Shown here: positions 6,970 to 12,957 of the stretch, one piece after another
Layout of the letters: every line of letters starts with the position of its first letter
Position numbering within the stretch: the first letter of the stretch is position 1
The notes under the pieces: generated by a model
What the model was told of the DNA's origin: nothing
The model's database searches: none
What the model saw: the letters and a program-made list of their open reading frames with translations, nothing else
Translations under genes and position numbers: made by a program
Assembly: GCA_001421095.1 (NCBI GenBank)
Contig: LIIK01000059.1
Span: 1-12,957, forward strand
Length of the DNA: 12,957 bases
Source of the DNA: Candidatus [Bacteroides] periocalifornicus
Lineage (GTDB): Bacteria > Bacteroidota > Bacteroidia > Bacteroidales > CAJPTX01
Direction of reading: 5' to 3'

Positions 6970-7671
6970 GTGCGGATAGATATCCTTACCGTACTCCCAG
7001 AGCTACTTGCAGGTCCGCTCGACCACTCCATAGTAGGGCGGGCTCGGAAAGCGGGTCTCGTGGAGGTGAATGTAATCCCGCTGCGCAACTACACGCATGA
7101 CCGTTGGCGCACGGTGGATGACTACGCCTACGGGCCCGATGCGGGTATGGTGCTGAAGCCCGAACCGATATTCGAGGCGGTGGAAGCTCTGCAGGCCGAG
7201 GGGGCGTACGACGAGGTAATCTACACCTCGCCCGATGGGGAGCTGCTTACCCAACCACTGACCAATGCGCTGAGCCTCAAAGGGCGGCTGCTCATTCTGT
7301 GCGGGCACTACAAGGGGGTGGACCACCGAGTACGCGAGCACCTGGTGACCCGCGAGGTGAGCATTGGCGACTACGTGCTGAGCGGTGGCGAGCTGGCGGC
7401 GGCGGTAATGGTGGATGCTATAACCCGGCTAATACCTGGTGCTATAGGTGACGAGACCTCGGCGCTCACCGACTCATTCCAAGATGGGCTACTTGCTCCA
7501 CCTGCCTACACTCGCCCTGCGAATTTCAGAGGATGGGGGGTGCCAGAGGTACTGGTGTCTGGTAACTTCCCGGTGATTGCGCAATGGCAGCACGAGCAGG
7601 CTCTGGAACGGACAAAACGGCTTAGACCCGAACTCTACAAACGCTACGAGCGGGGTGAGTGCGATACGTAA
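6970..7671 (+). CDS. trmD: tRNA (guanine-N1-)-methyltransferase TrmD
   Basis: This 233-residue protein is full length for TrmD, a SPOUT methyltransferase that makes m1G37 next to the anticodon and prevents frameshifting. Seen motifs are the N-terminal RIDILTVLPELL, NYTHDRWRTVDDYAYG (40-55) with PDAGMVLKPEP just after it, the trefoil-knot elements ILCGHYKGVDHRV (109-121) and IGDYVLSGGELA (132-143), and MVDAITRLIPG (147-157), whose Asp149 corresponds to the catalytic aspartate. The C-terminal domain carries TRPANFRGWGVPEVLVSGN. The start is GTG at 6970, the only start that keeps the conserved first strand. The 157-bp gap before it has no recognised promoter. The next gene begins 23 bases after the stop, so trmD probably leads a short operon. 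Confidence 0.95.
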   Translation: MRIDILTVLPELLAGPLDHSIVGRARKAGLVEVNVIPLRNYTHDRWRTVDDYAYGPDAGMVLKPEPIFEAVEALQAEGAYDEVIYTSPDGELLTQPLTNALSLKGRLLILCGHYKGVDHRVREHLVTREVSIGDYVLSGGELAAAVMVDAITRLIPGAIGDETSALTDSFQDGLLAPPAYTRPANFRGWGVPEVLVSGNFPVIAQWQHEQALERTKRLRPELYKRYERGECDT

Positions 7672-7694
7672 CACAAGACAAAAAACAACAAACC

Positions 7695-8216
7695 ATGCCG
7701 ACCTTTGCCATTCTCCTTCTGTGCTTAGTGCCACTGCTGATAATGCTGGTAGCCGTAGTGGTGGTGCTGCGCGCACAGCTCCAAGCCCACGAACGTGAAC
7801 GTAACGCCCAGCTAGCCCTAGAGAACCGGAAGATTACGCTCCCCATTCGCCTGCAAGCCTACGAGCGGATAGCCCTCTACCTAGAACGTATTTCGCCAGA
7901 GGCTCTACTACTACGCATTCCCACGGCTGACCAGGATGCAAAAGACTTCGAGACCGTACTCCTAGAAACCATTCGCAATGAATGGAATCACAACCTTTCG
8001 CAGCAGATCTACCTCAGTCCGCAAGTCTGGGGGGAGGTTAAAGCGGCCCGGGGGAATGTGACAAAGTTCATCCAGCTCTGCGCAGAGCGGGTACGCCCAG
8101 ATGCCCCGGCAGGCGAATTAGCCTCGGTGATTCTAGCTGCGCTCCTTGAACTCACAACCCACCCCACCGCTAGGGCGCTAGCCGTTTTACAGCAGGAGGC
8201 GGCTACCCTATTCTAA
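7695..8216 (+). CDS. DUF7935-like single-pass membrane protein
   Basis: This 173-residue protein has one strongly hydrophobic N-terminal segment (residues 4-26, rich in Leu, Val and Ile), followed by a charged, probably coiled-coil stretch (about 27-47). The motif LPIRLQAYERIALYLERI (49-66) and EWNHNLSQQIYLS (about 99-111) are typical of a conserved Bacteroidota family I recall as DUF7935. The function of the family is unknown. An upstream in-frame GTG at 7659 would overlap trmD and add 12 polar residues; ATG 7695 is preferred because the hydrophobic anchor starts directly after it. It lies between trmD and a methyltransferase-like gene with gaps of 23 and 11 bases, consistent with one transcript. 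Confidence 0.75.
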   Translation: MPTFAILLLCLVPLLIMLVAVVVVLRAQLQAHERERNAQLALENRKITLPIRLQAYERIALYLERISPEALLLRIPTADQDAKDFETVLLETIRNEWNHNLSQQIYLSPQVWGEVKAARGNVTKFIQLCAERVRPDAPAGELASVILAALLELTTHPTARALAVLQQEAATLF

Positions 8217-8227
8217 CACCCGCCTCA

Positions 8228-9007
8228 ATGCGCAACCCCTTTAAGCCAAAGGGTGTGCTGTCCAGAGCTATTCCCCAGTCGTACCAGCGTGGAATAGCCC
8301 GTCGCTACGCTGCCAATCGCAATGGATGGCTGGCCCATGCCGAGCGAACAAAATCCGTAGTACTGCGCTTTGCCGAGCGGCTCACATCGCGGCACATCAC
8401 CCTGCTCGGGAGCGGATGGCTGTTCGATTGCCCTGTACAAGAGCTGCTGAACACGGGATTCTCTCTAACGCTGGTAGATATCGCCCACCCGCCCCAAGTG
8501 GTTCTGCAATGGAAGGGGGTAAAAGGATTAGAATTCAAAGAATTAGATGTAACTGGTGGACTCCTCGAACTGCTCTACAGCACCCGGAGAATAGACGCCT
8601 CCGCAGCTCTGGACGGGGTACAAGGACTCTTACCAACTCCGAAAACGCTAGACACTGGTGGTGTGGTAGTCTCGCTCAACCTGCTAAGCCAGCTCCCCTA
8701 CCCGCTACAGGAGGCAGAATTTCAGTTCAGCAATACGGAGTACAACCAGGCTGCCAGCCAACTACAGCAGGCACACCTAAGGTTGCTAGGTTGCTTCGCC
8801 CAACGTTTGCTGATTACCGATATGCTAGAGTTCCACTACGCTCCGAACACCCAACAGCCTGGTGAACCCAAACGGATAATTCCCACTGTCTACACATCTA
8901 TACCGTGGGCAACCCAACCAGAAAGCTGGGTATGGGAATTTGACCATACGGGAGCATACCTAGCCAACTGCTGGGTAAATCTAGCGGTAAAGGGAGGGGT
9001 GCTGTAG
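8228..9007 (+). CDS. Uncharacterised protein with a degenerate SAM-methyltransferase-like fold
   Basis: I do not recognise this 259-residue protein as a named family. Residues 57-64 (ITLLGSGW) resemble the Gly-rich first loop of a Rossmann methyltransferase, LTLVDIAHP (80-88) has the acidic residue expected at the end of strand 2, and GGVVVSLNLLSQLPYP (144-159) resembles the motif IV/post-motif IV region. The N-terminal 50 residues are basic. This order suggests a class I methyltransferase-like domain, but the loop after GSGW is unusual (FDCP), so catalytic activity is uncertain. It begins 11 bases after the membrane-protein gene and is the last gene before the repeat block at 9008; no T-run terminator follows it. 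It is probably a conserved lineage-specific protein co-transcribed with trmD. Confidence 0.6.
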   Translation: MRNPFKPKGVLSRAIPQSYQRGIARRYAANRNGWLAHAERTKSVVLRFAERLTSRHITLLGSGWLFDCPVQELLNTGFSLTLVDIAHPPQVVLQWKGVKGLEFKELDVTGGLLELLYSTRRIDASAALDGVQGLLPTPKTLDTGGVVVSLNLLSQLPYPLQEAEFQFSNTEYNQAASQLQQAHLRLLGCFAQRLLITDMLEFHYAPNTQQPGEPKRIIPTVYTSIPWATQPESWVWEFDHTGAYLANCWVNLAVKGGVL

Positions 9008-9271
9008 ACTCCGCAATGCAATATGCCTAACCGCAATGCGGCGTGTTGGGACACGGCGTAGCATTTGCGAATGCGATGCGGCATCTTGAAATCGCGATAC
9101 GTTTTTTGGGAACGCAACGCGGCGTTTAGGGGCGTTTGTAGCGACGTGGTGCGCCGCATTGCGATTAAGGGGGCCGCTTGGCGATTCTGGGCCGCGACGC
9201 GGCACGCCACATCACAACAAAGACTGCGGGGTCTCCATCTTGCGGGGTGCACGGTATGCGCAAGGCGAGGC

Positions 9272-9320
9272 GGCGGGCGGAGGAATCTTCGCGTTGCGAA
9301 GACCCCGCCCCTACAGTCGA
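9272..9320 (-). repeat. Dispersed hairpin repeat unit, inverted copy
   Basis: Read on the minus strand, this carries GTCGACTGTAGGGGCGGGG, TCTTCGC and GCGAAGATTCCTCCGCC, in the same order as the copy at 9775-9828. TCTTCGC (9286-9292) pairs with GCGAAGA (9296-9302), extended outward by GC-rich arms. It abuts and slightly overlaps unit 1 at 9313. Confidence 0.78.
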
Positions 9321-9424
9321 CATTGGCGGGGAGATCGTTGCGGGGTATGCCGCACCGACCATCATTTGCGCCCATGGGAGGATCAACGGGAATGGCGAAT
9401 GGGAGGATAACGACGCGGCGTTGT
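9313..9424 (+). repeat. Dispersed repeat unit 1, right copy
   Basis: This is the direct copy of 1-115 described there. Landmarks are ACAGTCGACATTG at 9313, GACCATCATTTGCGCCCA at 9358-9375, ATCAACGGGAA shortly after, and ACGACGCGGCGTTG near the end. Small insertions and deletions separate the two copies, so they are old or fast-evolving. Confidence 0.8.
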
Positions 9425-9470
9425 AAAAACCGTAGGATCCCCATAGACGGGAGGCTTGAAGTCCATATAA

Positions 9471-9490
9471 CGACGCGGCGCACCGCGTCG
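9471..9490. repeat. REP-like palindrome
   Basis: CGACGCGG (9471-9478) pairs perfectly with CCGCGTCG (9483-9490) around the loop CGCA. The half-site CGACGCGG recurs throughout both repeat blocks, mostly unpaired. Confidence 0.65.
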
Positions 9491-9586
9491 CTACGTCCTC
9501 CGAGAAACGGGAGAATCGGATTTAAACCACCGTATTCCAAAAGAGACCGCGGCGAAAGGCTTGGCAGGGGTTCAATTGGGGGGGAA

Positions 9587-9650
9587 TTTTCCCTTCTTAC
9601 GGGTAAAGAGATTTCAATCAAGCAATTCAAATTCTCGAAGAACGTAGCGA
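9587..9650 (+). repeat. Dispersed repeat tail, plus-strand copy
   Basis: This is the inverted counterpart of 437-500. The 15-base core AATCAAGCAATTCAA is identical in both copies, and the flanks TTTTCC...TTCTT and TCGAAGA.CGTAGCG are conserved. It is markedly more AT-rich than the rest of the block. Confidence 0.82.
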
Positions 9651-9667
9651 TGCGGCACGCCGCGTCG
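9648..9667. repeat. REP-like palindrome, G-U variant
   Basis: CGATGCGG (9648-9655) pairs with CCGCGTCG (9660-9667), with one T-G pair and a four-base loop. It directly follows the tail segment. It is a second version of the palindrome at 9471-9490. Confidence 0.6.
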
Positions 9668-9774
9668 TGATAAAGATTATAGGGCCCCCCATAGGCGGGA
9701 GGCATGCGTGGTGCACGGTATGCGCATGGCGATGGGGGAGAAATGGGCGATATTTGGCGCGCAATGCGACCGCA

Positions 9775-9828
9775 ATGCCGACTGTAGGGGCGGGGTCTTC
9801 GCGGTTTTCGCGAAGATTCCCCCGCCCA
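9775..9828 (+). repeat. Dispersed hairpin repeat unit, full copy
   Basis: TCTTCGCG (9796-9803) pairs perfectly with CGCGAAGA (9809-9816) around the loop GTTTT. The flanking arms GGGGCGGGG (9787-9795) and TTCCCCCGCCC (9817-9827) extend the stem with one or two bulges. No T-run follows on either strand. It sits about 50 bases from the 3' end of the DUF4783 gene and could shape the end of that transcript. Confidence 0.78.
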
Positions 9829-9880
9829 CCTATCCACCTTACGCGCGCATCCTATCGGATTTCACCCCATATCCCATCCC

Positions 9881-10288
9881 CTACATGGTGTTTGGGATTA
9901 TCTGCAGCTTGGTGATGCGCATGCTCTCGGGTTCGCCCTGCAGCAGCACGGTTACGCGGTATTTCTCGGCGCCACAGCTCAGCGTGCCGATGATGAGGGT
10001 ATTGCCCCCGCGGTTGTTCCGATGGGCTACCGTGAAGTCTGAGGGCTGGTGGTTCTGGAAGAATTTTGCGATTTCTGCCTCGGCCCTATCGGGGGGGAGC
10101 GTGTCCTCGAAATCGAGGACACGGAGTTCTACCTGCTTGGCGAATTGCTGCCCGAGATTCTGGCTGAGGCCTAGCTGGAGGGCTATCTCCACAGCGCGGG
10201 CATCTTGCCCTGCAGCCTTGAGGGGAAGGGTTGAGAGGATTCCCACCAAGACCGCGCTAATCAGAAGGGGGGTAGTGTTGTATCTCAT
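9881..10288 (-). CDS. Secreted DUF4783-family protein
   Basis: This 135-residue protein starts with a signal peptide (basic MRYN, hydrophobic core about 7-22, likely cleavage near KAAGQ). The mature part matches DUF4783, a small Bacteroidota family with an NTF2-like fold. Visible motifs are AEAEIAKFFQNHQPSDFTVAH (about 69-89), followed by a Gly-rich turn and LIIGTLSCGAEKYRVTVLLQ (98-117), then the final strand RITKLQIIP. The function is unknown; export to the periplasm is inferred from the signal. In many relatives, as I recall, this gene sits near nadC; here it is alone, between a repeat block and an MFS gene on the other strand. The ATG at 10288 directly precedes the signal peptide. No clear promoter is seen upstream. 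Confidence 0.8.
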   Translation of the reverse strand: MRYNTTPLLISAVLVGILSTLPLKAAGQDARAVEIALQLGLSQNLGQQFAKQVELRVLDFEDTLPPDRAEAEIAKFFQNHQPSDFTVAHRNNRGGNTLIIGTLSCGAEKYRVTVLLQGEPESMRITKLQIIPNTM

Positions 10289-10359
10289 GGTTATTCTGGA
10301 TTATGTTAGGCTAGTGAATTGGGTGCTGCGAAGCGCTGCCAGCCAACCGAGATTTTATA

Positions 10360-10367
10360 TACCTTTG
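10360..10367 (+). promoter_or_regulatory. Possible -7 box for the MFS gene
   Basis: TACCTTTG matches the -7 consensus TAnnTTTG exactly, about 106 bases before the MFS start codon. A TTTG at the expected 19-21 bases upstream is missing, so confidence is modest. The 185-bp divergent gap (10289-10473) would also have to hold the promoter of the DUF4783 gene, which I could not identify. Confidence 0.4.
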
Positions 10368-10473
10368 CAGGCTGAAAGTGGAAAGTTTTCAGTAAGCATC
10401 GATTTCTACTCGGTAAAGGTAGCAAAAATTTTTCATCTGGTGCGCCTTTTGGGCAAAATTTGCGTGGGGGAGC

Positions 10474-11751
10474 ATGTTCCGATTTCTAGACATACGGTCG
10501 TATTTTGAGGAGATTGGGTTTGCCTTTAGAGCGTTGAAGGCTAGGGATTTCCGTAGGTTCTTCATGGGGCAGTCGCTCTCGCTCATCGGCTCGTGGATTC
10601 AGAATATTGCGTTGGGTTGGCTGGTCTATCGCCTCACCGATTCCGCCTTCCTCCTGGGGGTTGTGGGTTTTGCTGGGCAAGCACCCGCCCTGCTCCTCAC
10701 GCCCTTCGCGGGGGTGTTCGCCGATAGGTATAACCGTAGGAACGCCATGCTGGTAACCCAGACGCTGGCCATGTGCTCGAGCATCACCATGGCCACGCTG
10801 ATATTCACCAATGTGGTGGAGGTGTGGCATATAGTGCTGATAGCCACGATGAACGGGTGCATTTTAGCGTTTGACACCCCCTTTCGGCACGCCTTGCTTT
10901 TCGACCTGGTAGGCGATAGGCAGCTGCTTACCAATGCGATAGCCATGAACTCTACCATGATCAACACGGCCCGCTTTGTGGGGCCTCTGGTGGGGGGAGC
11001 ATTGATAGCCGCGGTGGGCGAGGGATGGTGTTTCGCGATAAACGCCAGCAGCTACATCGCGGTGATAACGGCGCTGCTGAGCGTGAGGGGGCAGAGGATG
11101 ACCCCACCCCAGATCCGGAAAAGCGTGTTCACTGAGCTGCGCGAGGGAATACGCTATGCGTCTGATTACAAACCTATAAGGTATCTGCTCCTGCTGGTTT
11201 CGGCTGCAAGCCTGCTGGGCATGCCCTTCCAGGTTTTTCTCCCGGTGTACGCCAAAACGATCCTTGGGGGCGATGCGGGCTACCTGGGCTACCTCACGGG
11301 CGCGGTGGGGGCTGGCGCGCTCACGGGGGCTTTCTTCCTGGCTACGCGGAACTCGGTGCGACGCTTCCCGCTGAATATCTACTACTTCGCCCTGATGCTG
11401 GGGTGCGGCCTATCGGCCTTTGCGCTATCGAGGTGGATATGGCTCTCTATACCAATCCTCTACGTAACGGGGCTGGGGATGATCGCCATGTTTGCCAGCA
11501 CGAATACCTACCTGCAGGCGGTGGTGGACAATGAGAAGCGTGGGCGCGTAGTGGCGCTCTACGGTATGACCTTCTTGGGCATAACCCCGCTGGGCAGCCT
11601 GCTGCTGGGCGCAGTATCTAAGTGGGTGGGGGTTCCCTATACGCTGCTGGGATGCGGCTTGCTGTGCGTGGTGGTGGCATTGCTGTACCGGCCTAAAGTC
11701 CCAGTGATAGCCCGATTGGCAAGGCAGAGCGCGAGGCTCTACGAGGGGTAA
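10474..11751 (+). CDS. Major facilitator superfamily exporter (EntS/MFS_3 type)
   Basis: This 425-residue inner-membrane protein has the alternating hydrophobic segments of a 12-helix MFS carrier. Residues 37-50 (SLIGSWIQNIALGW) begin helix 1, and the loop motif FAGVFADRYNRRNAM (78-92) is the MFS motif A between helices 2 and 3. FDTPFRHALLFDLVG (133-147) and NSTMINTARFVGPLVGGALI (159-178) are characteristic of the drug/siderophore exporter branch (DHA3, MFS_3). It probably exports a small molecule by proton antiport; the substrate cannot be read from sequence. The length is usual for the family and no break is seen. The ATG at 10474 follows a 185-bp gap. It ends 85 bases before the next gene, which has its own promoter. 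Confidence 0.9.
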   Translation: MFRFLDIRSYFEEIGFAFRALKARDFRRFFMGQSLSLIGSWIQNIALGWLVYRLTDSAFLLGVVGFAGQAPALLLTPFAGVFADRYNRRNAMLVTQTLAMCSSITMATLIFTNVVEVWHIVLIATMNGCILAFDTPFRHALLFDLVGDRQLLTNAIAMNSTMINTARFVGPLVGGALIAAVGEGWCFAINASSYIAVITALLSVRGQRMTPPQIRKSVFTELREGIRYASDYKPIRYLLLLVSAASLLGMPFQVFLPVYAKTILGGDAGYLGYLTGAVGAGALTGAFFLATRNSVRRFPLNIYYFALMLGCGLSAFALSRWIWLSIPILYVTGLGMIAMFASTNTYLQAVVDNEKRGRVVALYGMTFLGITPLGSLLLGAVSKWVGVPYTLLGCGLLCVVVALLYRPKVPVIARLARQSARLYEG

Positions 11752-11754
11752 TTT

Positions 11755-11786
11755 TTTGGGGGAGGGAAGAAAAATGGTTACCTTCG
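11755..11786 (+). promoter_or_regulatory. Promoter of the secreted LPP20-like/beta-barrel gene
   Basis: TTTG (11755-11758) is followed after 20 bases by TACCTTCG (11779-11786), one mismatch from TAnnTTTG. The predicted start is near 11793, with a leader of about 44 nt. The -33 box falls only a few bases after the MFS stop codon. Confidence 0.65.
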
Positions 11787-11836
11787 CGATGGTAATTTTG
11801 GGATGCTTGAGAGGGGAAATCTAACACAATGCAACG

Positions 11837-12787
11837 ATGAAAGGGATTGCAAGATTTTTCGCTAAGGGATTGCTAGCTGGCGGCCTCTTGCTCTGCTTAG
11901 GCTTGGCTGCCTCTACAACGTACGCGCAGCAGCGTCCCCAGTGGGTCGATGGCGTTTTTCTGGATCTGCGGGGTAGCACGGTGGAGGTGATCCAGGGCTA
12001 CGGCGATAGCTATCAGGAAGCCTCTACAAATGCCCAGGGGAAGATGGCACAGCGTCTCTCTGGCGGGGCGGCAGCGCCTATGCAGCAGCGGCAGCTGGCT
12101 GAGTACTACGATCCGCAGCAGAAGGTGGTCTACCTGCTGGTGCAGACCAAGAAGGCGGGGGCTACCGAGTTTGACGCGGTGAATATCGACAAGGCGGGCA
12201 AGCTCCAGGTTAGCCGTAAGGCGAGCGCGGAGAATAAGGACTATGGAACCCCCAAGCCGCGCTTTACGGGGTTCCACATTGGGCCCAGCCTATCGCTCGG
12301 GGCTACCGTCTGGACTGTGGGCGAGATCTCGAATGGGAGCGTATCTAGGTTCTCTACTACGCAGGGGGTGGTGGGTACTGGGATTACCTTTACCCATGGT
12401 TTCCTCCAGAAGAAAATCCATCTGGAGCTTGAGTATGGGCTCGACTTTGTGGGTGTGGGCGGCAATGGATGGGAGACGATAATCTATGCGAAAATCCCCG
12501 TTTTGCTGAATGGGATCTGGGAAATGTCTCAAGACGTCGGATTCCTAGGGGGATTGGGGGTAAAGTTCGGGACCTCCATCCTGCCGGGTGACGATGCGTT
12601 CGACTACCCGGTGTTCGACTTCAGCCTGCAAGCGGGTTTCCAGTATAAGGTCCTTCGCCTCTCGCTCTTCACAGACCTAGGCATCGCGGATGCGAATGGC
12701 TACAGCTATAGGGATAGCAGTGGCCAAAGGCATTCTGTGGGGGTAAGCGGCAATTCATACGGGCTGCAGGTGGCATTCCTATTCTAG
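11837..12787 (+). CDS. Secreted protein: LPP20-like N-terminus plus predicted outer-membrane beta-barrel
   Basis: This 316-residue protein starts with a signal peptide (residues 1-30: MKGIARFFAKG, a Leu/Ala-rich core, STTYA before the cut). Residues about 31-105 resemble a short LPP20-type domain: RPQWVDG, then GYGDSYQEASTNAQGKMAQR (54-73), and a final strand YYDPQQKVVYLLVQTKK. From about residue 143 (FTGFHIGPSLSLGATVW) alternating polar/aromatic strands suggest a small outer-membrane beta-barrel, ending in the aromatic residue of VAFLF, as barrel proteins usually do. Cys20 is not in a lipobox (LLLC), so it is probably not a lipoprotein. The exact function is unknown. It stands alone, with its own promoter at 11755-11786 and a strong terminator at 12825-12865, so it looks well expressed and independently regulated. 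Confidence 0.72.
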   Translation: MKGIARFFAKGLLAGGLLLCLGLAASTTYAQQRPQWVDGVFLDLRGSTVEVIQGYGDSYQEASTNAQGKMAQRLSGGAAAPMQQRQLAEYYDPQQKVVYLLVQTKKAGATEFDAVNIDKAGKLQVSRKASAENKDYGTPKPRFTGFHIGPSLSLGATVWTVGEISNGSVSRFSTTQGVVGTGITFTHGFLQKKIHLELEYGLDFVGVGGNGWETIIYAKIPVLLNGIWEMSQDVGFLGGLGVKFGTSILPGDDAFDYPVFDFSLQAGFQYKVLRLSLFTDLGIADANGYSYRDSSGQRHSVGVSGNSYGLQVAFLF

Positions 12788-12824
12788 CAGGTTGATTTTC
12801 ATCCATTGTGTCCATGATCGTGCG

Positions 12825-12865
12825 GGGCGGGGGCTGACATCAGCCTTCGCCCTGTTTTTTTTTTT
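12825..12865 (+). terminator. Strong intrinsic terminator
   Basis: GGGCGGGGGCTG-type arm 12825-12836 pairs with 12841-12852 in a 12-bp stem (two G-U pairs in the middle) around the loop ACAT. Eleven T residues follow at 12855-12865. It lies 37 bases after the stop codon of the secreted protein gene. Confidence 0.92.
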
Positions 12866-12875
12866 GGGGGGGGGG
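12855..12875 (+). repeat. T11-G10 homopolymer pair
   Basis: Eleven T residues (12855-12865) are followed directly by ten G residues (12866-12875). The T-run belongs to the terminator. The G-run has no obvious job and is long enough to be unstable in replication and error-prone in sequencing. Confidence 0.85.
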
Positions 12876-12937
12876 AAGGATCCTCTTGAAAGTCGAGGCC
12901 TCTGCAAAAGTCCCGTATGAGTTAATCTTTTACAGGA

Positions 12938-12957
12938 GGTTTTTCCTCTTCTTGCGA
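12938..12957 (+). repeat. Start of a third copy of the repeat tail, cut by the window edge
   Basis: The last bases, GTTTTTCCTCTTCTTGCG, match the minus strand of 485-502 (GGTTTTTCCTTTCTTGCGG) and the plus strand near 9586-9602. The preceding AATCTTTTA also resembles the minus strand of 507-518. The copy runs off the end of the window, so only its first part is seen. Confidence 0.6.

Larger units (their letters stand above)
9008..9880. repeat. Gene-free mosaic of dispersed hairpin-rich repeats (right block)
   Basis: No credible gene is present. A 315-codon minus-strand frame spanning 8890-9837 is open only because GC-rich repeat sequence lacks stops; its translation is Arg/Pro/Ala-rich text without a domain, and it overlaps the end of the preceding gene. 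The block holds scattered GCGATGCGGC / CGACGCGGCG motifs (9075, 9115, 9190, 9409, 9471, 9648), a hairpin unit in inverted orientation (9272-9320), unit 1 (9313-9424), two short palindromes, the tail segment (9587-9650), and a second hairpin unit in direct orientation (9775-9828). The short sequence GGTGCACGGTATGCGCA occurs at 9246 and again at 9710. CCCCATAGACGGGAGGC (9439) and CCCCATAGGCGGGAGGC (9687) form another pair. Confidence 0.8.

Noticed and set aside
6790..7005. Open minus-strand frame of about 70 codons across the gap between the DHS-like gene and trmD, with hydrophobic, Trp-containing text (for example GWPTFPGVLLANSAAFYLH).
   Set aside because: It has no ATG start, overlaps both neighbouring genes on the other strand, and shows no motif I recognise. 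A decayed gene cannot be excluded, but chance is the simpler explanation.
7659..7694. GTG at 7659 as the start of the DUF7935-like gene, overlapping trmD.
   Set aside because: It would put 12 polar residues before the membrane anchor; ATG 7695 gives the expected short N-terminus and clears trmD.
9008..9880. A possible CRISPR array, because short GCGATGCGGC-type motifs recur.
   Set aside because: The motifs are about 10 bases, irregularly spaced, variable and in both orientations. There are no constant-length spacers and no cas genes.

Overview
The window reads as a chromosomal piece of a Bacteroidota genome, most likely Bacteroidales. The evidence is a fused MurF-alanine racemase gene, promoters of the TTTG-N19/20-TAnnTTTG type, no visible Shine-Dalgarno sequences, a DUF4783 protein and a DUF7935-like membrane protein. 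These traits are known for the phylum. The species is not identifiable from sequence alone. I found no CRISPR array, IS transposase, phage gene, toxin-antitoxin pair or defence cassette.

Layout: 1-500 is a gene-free, GC-rich mosaic of dispersed repeats. Next on the minus strand come a NYN-nuclease/cold-shock-domain protein (588-1613, with terminator), the murF-alr fusion (1818-4361) and tRNA-Asn(GUU) (4466-4539, with promoter and terminator). A divergent promoter region at about 4619-4769 separates these from plus-strand genes: agmatinase (4809-5693), a deoxyhypusine-synthase-like enzyme (5790-6812), trmD (6970-7671), a DUF7935-like membrane protein (7695-8216) and a methyltransferase-like protein (8228-9007). 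A second repeat mosaic fills about 9008-9850. Then come a secreted DUF4783 protein (minus, 9881-10288), an MFS exporter (10474-11751) and a secreted protein with an LPP20-like N-terminus and a predicted beta-barrel C-terminus (11837-12787), closed by a strong terminator running into a T11G10 tract.

Functional links: murF-alr makes and attaches the D-Ala-D-Ala end of the peptidoglycan precursor. Agmatinase makes putrescine, and the DHS-like enzyme probably uses a polyamine as aminobutyl donor or acceptor, so the pair looks like a polyamine module. trmD and tRNA-Asn belong to translation; the two small genes behind trmD are close enough to be co-transcribed with it. The right part is cell-envelope related.

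The most unusual signal is not a gene. It is a composite, hairpin-rich repeat family present at 1-500 and 9008-9850, with one segment re-appearing at the very end of the window (12938-12957). Some segments are in direct and others in inverted orientation, which suggests repeated insertion and rearrangement of a small non-coding element. I did not recognise a wholly new protein system.
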